From NCBI RefSeq assembly GCF_904066215.1, contig NZ_LR880474.1, positions 744,001-808,000 on the forward strand: a stretch of 64,000 nucleotides of DNA. Direction: 5' to 3'. The notes under the pieces were generated by a model. It had not been told where the DNA came from. It searched no databases and saw only the letters and a program-made list of their open reading frames with translations. Position numbers and translations under genes: made by a program. This DNA comes from Microbacterium sp. Nx66 (GTDB lineage Bacteria; Actinomycetota; Actinomycetes; Actinomycetales; Microbacteriaceae). Below are positions 60,172-64,000 of this stretch, piece by piece. Within the stretch, counting starts at the first letter, position 1; every line of letters starts with the position of its first letter.

Positions 60172-61047
60172 ATGGACGACGACGTTCTGGCCGTGGTGCG
60201 ACGCTCCCTCCCCAAGCTCAGCGCGGCGGAGGGACGCGTCGCCGAGAGGATCCTCGGGGACCCCACCCTCGTGGTGGACCTCGCGATCAACGACCTCGCG
60301 CAGCTCTGCCAGACCTCGCTCTCGACCGTCGCCCGGTTCGCGCAGTCGTTGGGCTACAGCGGCTATCGGGAACTCCGGGTGGCCGTCGCCCGCGCGGTCA
60401 CCCTCGCACAGGCGCAGCAGGCCCGCTTCGGACTCGATTCCACGGCGATCGACCGTGACGACGGGCCGGCCGCGATCGCCGCGAAGCTCGCGGCGCAGGA
60501 GATCGACGCGATCGAGAAGACGGCACGGGCCCTGGACGCGGACGCCCTCGACCGGGTCGCGCGGGCGGTGGTCGTCGCCCGGCACATCGACCTGTTCGGG
60601 CAGGCGGCGTCGTCGCTGACCGCCCAGGATCTCCAGCTCAAGCTGTCCCGGATCGGCTGCTCGGTGACCCACTCGGCCGATCCGCACCTCGCGATCACCG
60701 CGGCCTCGTTGCGGTCGTCCGCCGACGTGGCGATCGCCTTCTCGCACGGCGGCGAGACGGCCGAGACGGTCCGCGCCCTGGAGGTCGCCCGGGCCGCGGG
60801 CGCCCTTGCCGTGGCCGTGACGAGCGCGGCCGACTCCCCGCTCGCGGCCATCGCCGACGTCGTGCTCCTCAGCCAGGCCCAGGAGTCGCCGTTCCGGATG
60901 GCCGCTATGTCGAGCCGCATCGCGCAGCTCGCGCTCATCGATGTGCTCTTCGTGCGGATCGTGCAGCACCGGGGCGAGCACGTCGCGGTGTCGCTGCAGC
61001 GCACGCACGACGCGGTCCCGCCGCGGCGTGGACGTCACGCGGACTGA
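60172..61047 (+). CDS. MurR/RpiR-family regulator
   Basis: 291 residues. N-terminal helix-turn-helix: LSAAEGRVAERILGDP and NDLAQLCQTSLSTVARFAQSLGYSGYRELRVAVA. SIS domain (about 120-255): VARHIDLFGQAASSLTAQDLQLKL and VAIAFSHGGETAETVRALEVARAAGALAVAVTS, binding phosphosugars. Likely the local regulator of this operon. ATG 60172 preferred over TTG 60154, which would overlap the GH3 stop. Confidence 0.93.
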   Translation: MDDDVLAVVRRSLPKLSAAEGRVAERILGDPTLVVDLAINDLAQLCQTSLSTVARFAQSLGYSGYRELRVAVARAVTLAQAQQARFGLDSTAIDRDDGPAAIAAKLAAQEIDAIEKTARALDADALDRVARAVVVARHIDLFGQAASSLTAQDLQLKLSRIGCSVTHSADPHLAITAASLRSSADVAIAFSHGGETAETVRALEVARAAGALAVAVTSAADSPLAAIADVVLLSQAQESPFRMAAMSSRIAQLALIDVLFVRIVQHRGEHVAVSLQRTHDAVPPRRGRHAD

Positions 61048-61057
61048 GGTCGCCCGG

Positions 61058-61978
61058 TCAGTCGACGTGGTCCCGCGTGCTGGTGATCGCGCGCGTCGCG
61101 ATGCGGTGTGCGCGGGCCAGGCTCCCACCCAGGGTCAGACCGGTCAGGACGCCCGCGAGGAAGCCCGCGGCGAACGCGTCGCCCGCTCCGATCGTCTCCA
61201 CGACCGGTACGTCGAGGGCGTCGCTGGCCGCGCGCTCCGCGCCGTCGAACGCGACGGCACCGGCGGGGTGGGTCACGACCAGGTACCGCGGCTCGGGGAA
61301 CAGCGTCCGCAGGTCGTCCGGCGCGCTCGTCCCGAACACGGCCTCGGCATCCGGCCGGGTGCAGAAGACGATGTCGGCGCGGTGGGCGAGGTCGGTGAGC
61401 AGAGCACGCCCCTCGTCCTCCCGCCCCCGCCACAGCGCGGGGCGCCAGTTGAGATCGAAGCTGACGAGGCGGCCGGGTCGGGGCGCCGCCACCAGGGCCT
61501 CCTGGGCGGCGCGTGCGGACGGAGAGAGCGCCGGCGTGATGCCGGAGGTGTGCACGAGGGCTGCCGCGGCGAGCAGCTCCGTCGCCACCGGCGACTCCAG
61601 CGAACCCGGTGACAGCGCCGCCGCGGCCGACCCCGCACGGTAATAGTGCATGGTCCCGTCCACGGCGCCGTCCGTCCGCGGCGAGAGCTCCTTGACGTAG
61701 AGCCCCGTCGGCGCGACCGGGTCGACCTCGACGGCGCGGTCGTCGACCCCGTGCGCACGGAGCTCGGCGGTGAGGAACCGTCCGAACCCGTCGTCCCCGA
61801 CGCGGGACACGACCGCGGTCCGGATGCCGGCGGAGGCGAGTGCGATCGCGGTGTTCCACTCCGCCCCGGCGAGGGAGCGGTGGAACGTGCGGCAGGTCTC
61901 GAGCGGCCCGGCGGTGGCGGAGACGAGGGCGACCAGGCCCTCGCCCAGGCACACGACGAGGGGAGTGGTGTCCGGCAC
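61058..61978 (-). CDS. PfkB-family sugar kinase
   Basis: 306 residues. Ribokinase fold: VVCLGEGLVALV at the start, GAEWNTAIALASAGIRTAVVSRVGDDGFGRFL, and ETIGAGDAFAAGFLAG, where GAGD gives the catalytic Asp. Phosphorylates a sugar acid or amino sugar released by the GH3 enzyme; 2-keto-3-deoxygluconate-kinase-like features are present too. GTG 61978 lies 7 nt after TAATGT. Opposite strand to the operon it probably serves. Confidence 0.86.
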   Translation of the reverse strand: MPDTTPLVVCLGEGLVALVSATAGPLETCRTFHRSLAGAEWNTAIALASAGIRTAVVSRVGDDGFGRFLTAELRAHGVDDRAVEVDPVAPTGLYVKELSPRTDGAVDGTMHYYRAGSAAAALSPGSLESPVATELLAAAALVHTSGITPALSPSARAAQEALVAAPRPGRLVSFDLNWRPALWRGREDEGRALLTDLAHRADIVFCTRPDAEAVFGTSAPDDLRTLFPEPRYLVVTHPAGAVAFDGAERAASDALDVPVVETIGAGDAFAAGFLAGVLTGLTLGGSLARAHRIATRAITSTRDHVD

Positions 61979-61985
61979 GTTCTGG

Positions 61986-61991
61986 ACATTA
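61986..61991 (-). promoter_or_regulatory. -10 box of the PfkB kinase gene (leaderless)
   Basis: TAATGT on the minus strand, 7 nt before GTG 61978. Confidence 0.45.
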
Positions 61992-62027
61992 CCGGATCGA
62001 CGGCGGCCCCGCGTCGATACCGGATCG
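61990..62027. promoter_or_regulatory. repeat cluster in the divergent kinase/peptide-transporter region
   Basis: TACCGGATCG occurs twice, 28 bp apart (61990-61999 and 62018-62027), and ATCGACG/CGTCGAT (61996-62002 and 62012-62018) is a 7-bp inverted repeat between them. Position next to the kinase promoter suggests a regulator site. Confidence 0.4.
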
Positions 62028-62145
62028 CAACATCGGACTCTTGGCATCCGCCGGGCCGCTGGGTACCTTCGAGGAATCACCGTCTCCGCGGCGACGATGC
62101 CCGGAGACGCGCAAGGAAGCGCCCGACAGGGAAGGTCATACACAC

Positions 62146-63819
62146 ATGCACCAGTCAGCCATGCCTCGGCGAGGACTCGCCGCCGTCACCGGAGCGACCA
62201 TCGCCGCTCTCGCACTCGCCGGATGCGTCGCCAGCGAGCGCGGGGACAACGGGTCGGAAGGATCGGGTGACGTCGACGGCACCTTCGTCTTCGCCGCCTC
62301 CTCGGATCCCGCGAGCCTCGACCCGGCGTTCGCGCAGGACGGCGAGACCTTCCGCGTCTCCCGCCAGATCTTCGAGGGTCTGGTGGGCACGGAACCCGGC
62401 ACGGCCGACCCGGCACCGCTGCTGGCGGAGTCGTGGGAGTCGTCCGAGGACGGCATGTCCCACACCTTCGCGCTGAAGGAGGGCGTGACCTTCCAGGACG
62501 GCACCCCGTTCAACGCCGAGGCCGTCTGTGCCAACTTCGACCGCTGGTACAACTGGACCGGTCTCGCCGCCTCCGAGGCCTTCGGGTACTACTACAACAA
62601 GCTCTTCAAGGGCTACGCCTCCAACCCGGAGGACGCGGTCTACAAGTCGTGCACGCCGGACGGCGACAACTCCGTCACCATCGAGCTGAACAAGCCGTTC
62701 GCCGGCTTCATCGCCTCGCTGTCGCTGCCGGCCTTCGGCATGCAGAGCCCCTCGGCGATGCAGGAGTTCGGCGCTGACGAGGTCGGCGGCACCGCCGAGG
62801 CCCCGCAGCTCTCCGAGTACGCCATGGGACACCCGGTCGGCACCGGCCCCTACCAGTTCGAGGAGTGGGCACCGGGCGAGCAGGTCACGCTCAAGGCCTA
62901 CGACGACTACTGGGGCGAGGCCGGCCAGATCGACGAGATCATCTTCCGCACCATCGACGACCCGACGGCCCGTCGCCAGGCGCTCGAGTCGGGTTCCATC
63001 GACGGCTACGACCTCGTGGGCCCCGCCGACACGAAGGCGCTGGAGGAGGACGACTTCACCATGGTGTCGCGTCCCCCGTTCACGATCCTCTACCTCGCCT
63101 TCAACCAGGCGATCCCGGAGCTGCAGGACCCGAAGGTGCGTGAGGCGCTGTCCTACGCGATCGACAAGGACGCCCTCATCAGCCAGGTCCTCCCGGAGGG
63201 CACCGAGAAGGCGACGCAGTTCGTCCCGCCGGTGGTCAACGGCTACAACGACGAGGTCACGACCTACGACTACGACCCGGAGAAGGCCAAGGAGCTCCTC
63301 GCGGAGGCGGGCTACGACGAGGCGAACCCGCTGGCGCTGGACTTCAACTACCCGGTCAACGTCTCGCGTCCGTACATGCCGGACCCCGAGCAGATCTACA
63401 CCGTCCTGTCGTCGCAGCTCTCCGAGGTCGGCGTGGAGACCACCCCGGTCTCCGAGGAGTGGGTCGAGTACCTCGACCGCACCACCGGCACCGCCGACCA
63501 CGGCATCCACCTGCTCGGCTGGACCGGCGACTACAACGACACCGACAACTTCGTCGGCGTCTTCTTCGGCCAGAAGAGCTCCGAGTGGGGCTTCGACAAC
63601 CCGGAGCTGTTCCAGGCGCTGACCGAGGCGCGCGGGGTCTCCAACCTCGACGACCAGACGGCGCTGTACGAGGACATCAACGAGATGGTCGCGGAGTTCA
63701 TCCCCGGCGTCCCGCTCGCGCACCCGGCGCCGACGCTCGCCTTCGACCCGCGCGTCGAGAGCTACCCCGCCAGCCCGGTGAACGACGAGGTCTTCACGGA
63801 CATCGTCCTCACGAAGTAG
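62146..63819 (+). CDS. peptide ABC transporter substrate-binding lipoprotein (DppA/OppA-like)
   Basis: 557 residues. Signal peptide with lipobox LAGC, then a family 5 solute-binding fold: GTFVFAASSDPASLDPAFAQ, ESWESSEDGMSHTFALKEGVTFQDGTPFNA (the family signature), YQFEEWAPGEQVTLKAYDDYW and VREALSYAIDKDALI. Binds oligopeptides or other amides outside the membrane. ATG 62146 preceded by AGGGAAGG. The permease gene follows after a hairpin. Confidence 0.93.
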   Translation: MHQSAMPRRGLAAVTGATIAALALAGCVASERGDNGSEGSGDVDGTFVFAASSDPASLDPAFAQDGETFRVSRQIFEGLVGTEPGTADPAPLLAESWESSEDGMSHTFALKEGVTFQDGTPFNAEAVCANFDRWYNWTGLAASEAFGYYYNKLFKGYASNPEDAVYKSCTPDGDNSVTIELNKPFAGFIASLSLPAFGMQSPSAMQEFGADEVGGTAEAPQLSEYAMGHPVGTGPYQFEEWAPGEQVTLKAYDDYWGEAGQIDEIIFRTIDDPTARRQALESGSIDGYDLVGPADTKALEEDDFTMVSRPPFTILYLAFNQAIPELQDPKVREALSYAIDKDALISQVLPEGTEKATQFVPPVVNGYNDEVTTYDYDPEKAKELLAEAGYDEANPLALDFNYPVNVSRPYMPDPEQIYTVLSSQLSEVGVETTPVSEEWVEYLDRTTGTADHGIHLLGWTGDYNDTDNFVGVFFGQKSSEWGFDNPELFQALTEARGVSNLDDQTALYEDINEMVAEFIPGVPLAHPAPTLAFDPRVESYPASPVNDEVFTDIVLTK

Positions 63820-63842
63820 GCCTGACCATTTGATATGCCGAG

Positions 63843-63870
63843 CCCCGGTTCCGCTCCTGCGGAACCGGGG
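63843..63870 (+). other. intercistronic stem-loop
   Basis: CCCCGGTTCCGC, TCCT loop, GCGGAACCGGGG: a perfect 12-bp stem with no T-run. Between the binding protein and the permease genes; such stems commonly protect the upstream mRNA and lower downstream expression. Confidence 0.75.
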
Positions 63871-63902
63871 CACGGCGTACCTTCTGATCGACGGAGAACT
63901 CT

Positions 63903-64000
63903 GTGCTGCGCACCATCGGCAGGCGACTGCTGTTCCTCATCCCCACCCTGTTCGGGCTCAGCATCCTGCTGTTCGCCTGGGTCAGGGCCCTCCCCGGCGG
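63903..64000 (+). CDS. peptide ABC transporter permease (DppB-like), cut by window end
   Basis: Only 32 codons. LRTIGRRLLFLIPTLFGLSI and LLFAWVRALPGG match the first membrane segment and the proline-glycine end of DppB/OppB. GTG 63903, SD CGGAG. The rest of the importer should follow outside the window. Confidence 0.85.
   Translation, partial: MLRTIGRRLLFLIPTLFGLSILLFAWVRALPG

Overview
This window is about 70% GC and almost wall to wall with genes. Its short or overlapping junctions, frequent GTG starts, menaquinone genes, BldC-like and bS22 small genes and overall gene content point to a high-GC actinobacterium, most likely a Microbacteriaceae member close to Microbacterium. I call 66 protein genes, of which the first and last are cut by the window edges. 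I saw no tRNA or rRNA gene, insertion sequence, phage gene or CRISPR array. No gene-free stretch exceeds 300 bases; the longest, 40622-40895 and 13895-14138, hold a control region and a strong hairpin respectively.

Layout. 1-8.7 kb: housekeeping genes (nucleosidase, nadE, a large RecB-like nuclease/helicase with a GNAT partner, upp, tadA, a cation efflux protein, proC). 8.9-13.4 kb: an ABC exporter and a Trk/Ktr potassium system on the minus strand. 13.5-16.5 kb: small regulators, a cyclase-family enzyme, bS22, and a rhodanese/glutaredoxin/Dabb trio. 16.6-23.0 kb: a polar amino acid ABC importer facing a second importer of the iron/polyamine type. 23.2-26.5 kb: GNAT, TauE-like permease, aspS. 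26.6-33.3 kb: System II cytochrome c maturation (TlpA, CcdA, ResB, CcsB), interrupted by a MerR/flavoprotein pair. 33.4-39.6 kb: a 2H phosphoesterase, then a TetR-controlled MMPL/YhgE envelope module. 39.6-45.7 kb: menC, menB and menE, interrupted by a Fic protein and a PadR/membrane pair. 45.8-50.8 kb: methyltransferase, histidine kinase, response regulator and a MacB/FtsX-type ABC system. 50.9-55.4 kb: ComB-like, DUF3054, SprT-like, TPR, spermidine-synthase-like and LCP genes. 55.5-64 kb: a sugar ABC importer without its own ATPase, an intracellular NagZ-type GH3 enzyme, a MurR/RpiR regulator, a PfkB kinase and the start of a peptide ABC importer, which together look like a peptidoglycan-fragment uptake locus.

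The most distinctive signals lie between and inside genes. Several families of palindromic elements sit at gene 3' ends, two of them present twice; every convergent junction wider than 50 bp has one. About eighteen genes have a TANNNT -10 box ending 6-7 nt before the start codon, which predicts leaderless mRNAs. A dispersed-repeat-like sequence is read in frame inside menB. An MMPL transporter carries a degenerate ABC ATPase-like tail. Several regulators have clear palindromic operators, and one importer operon has a perfect 12-bp inverted repeat enclosing its leader and covering its Shine-Dalgarno sequence.
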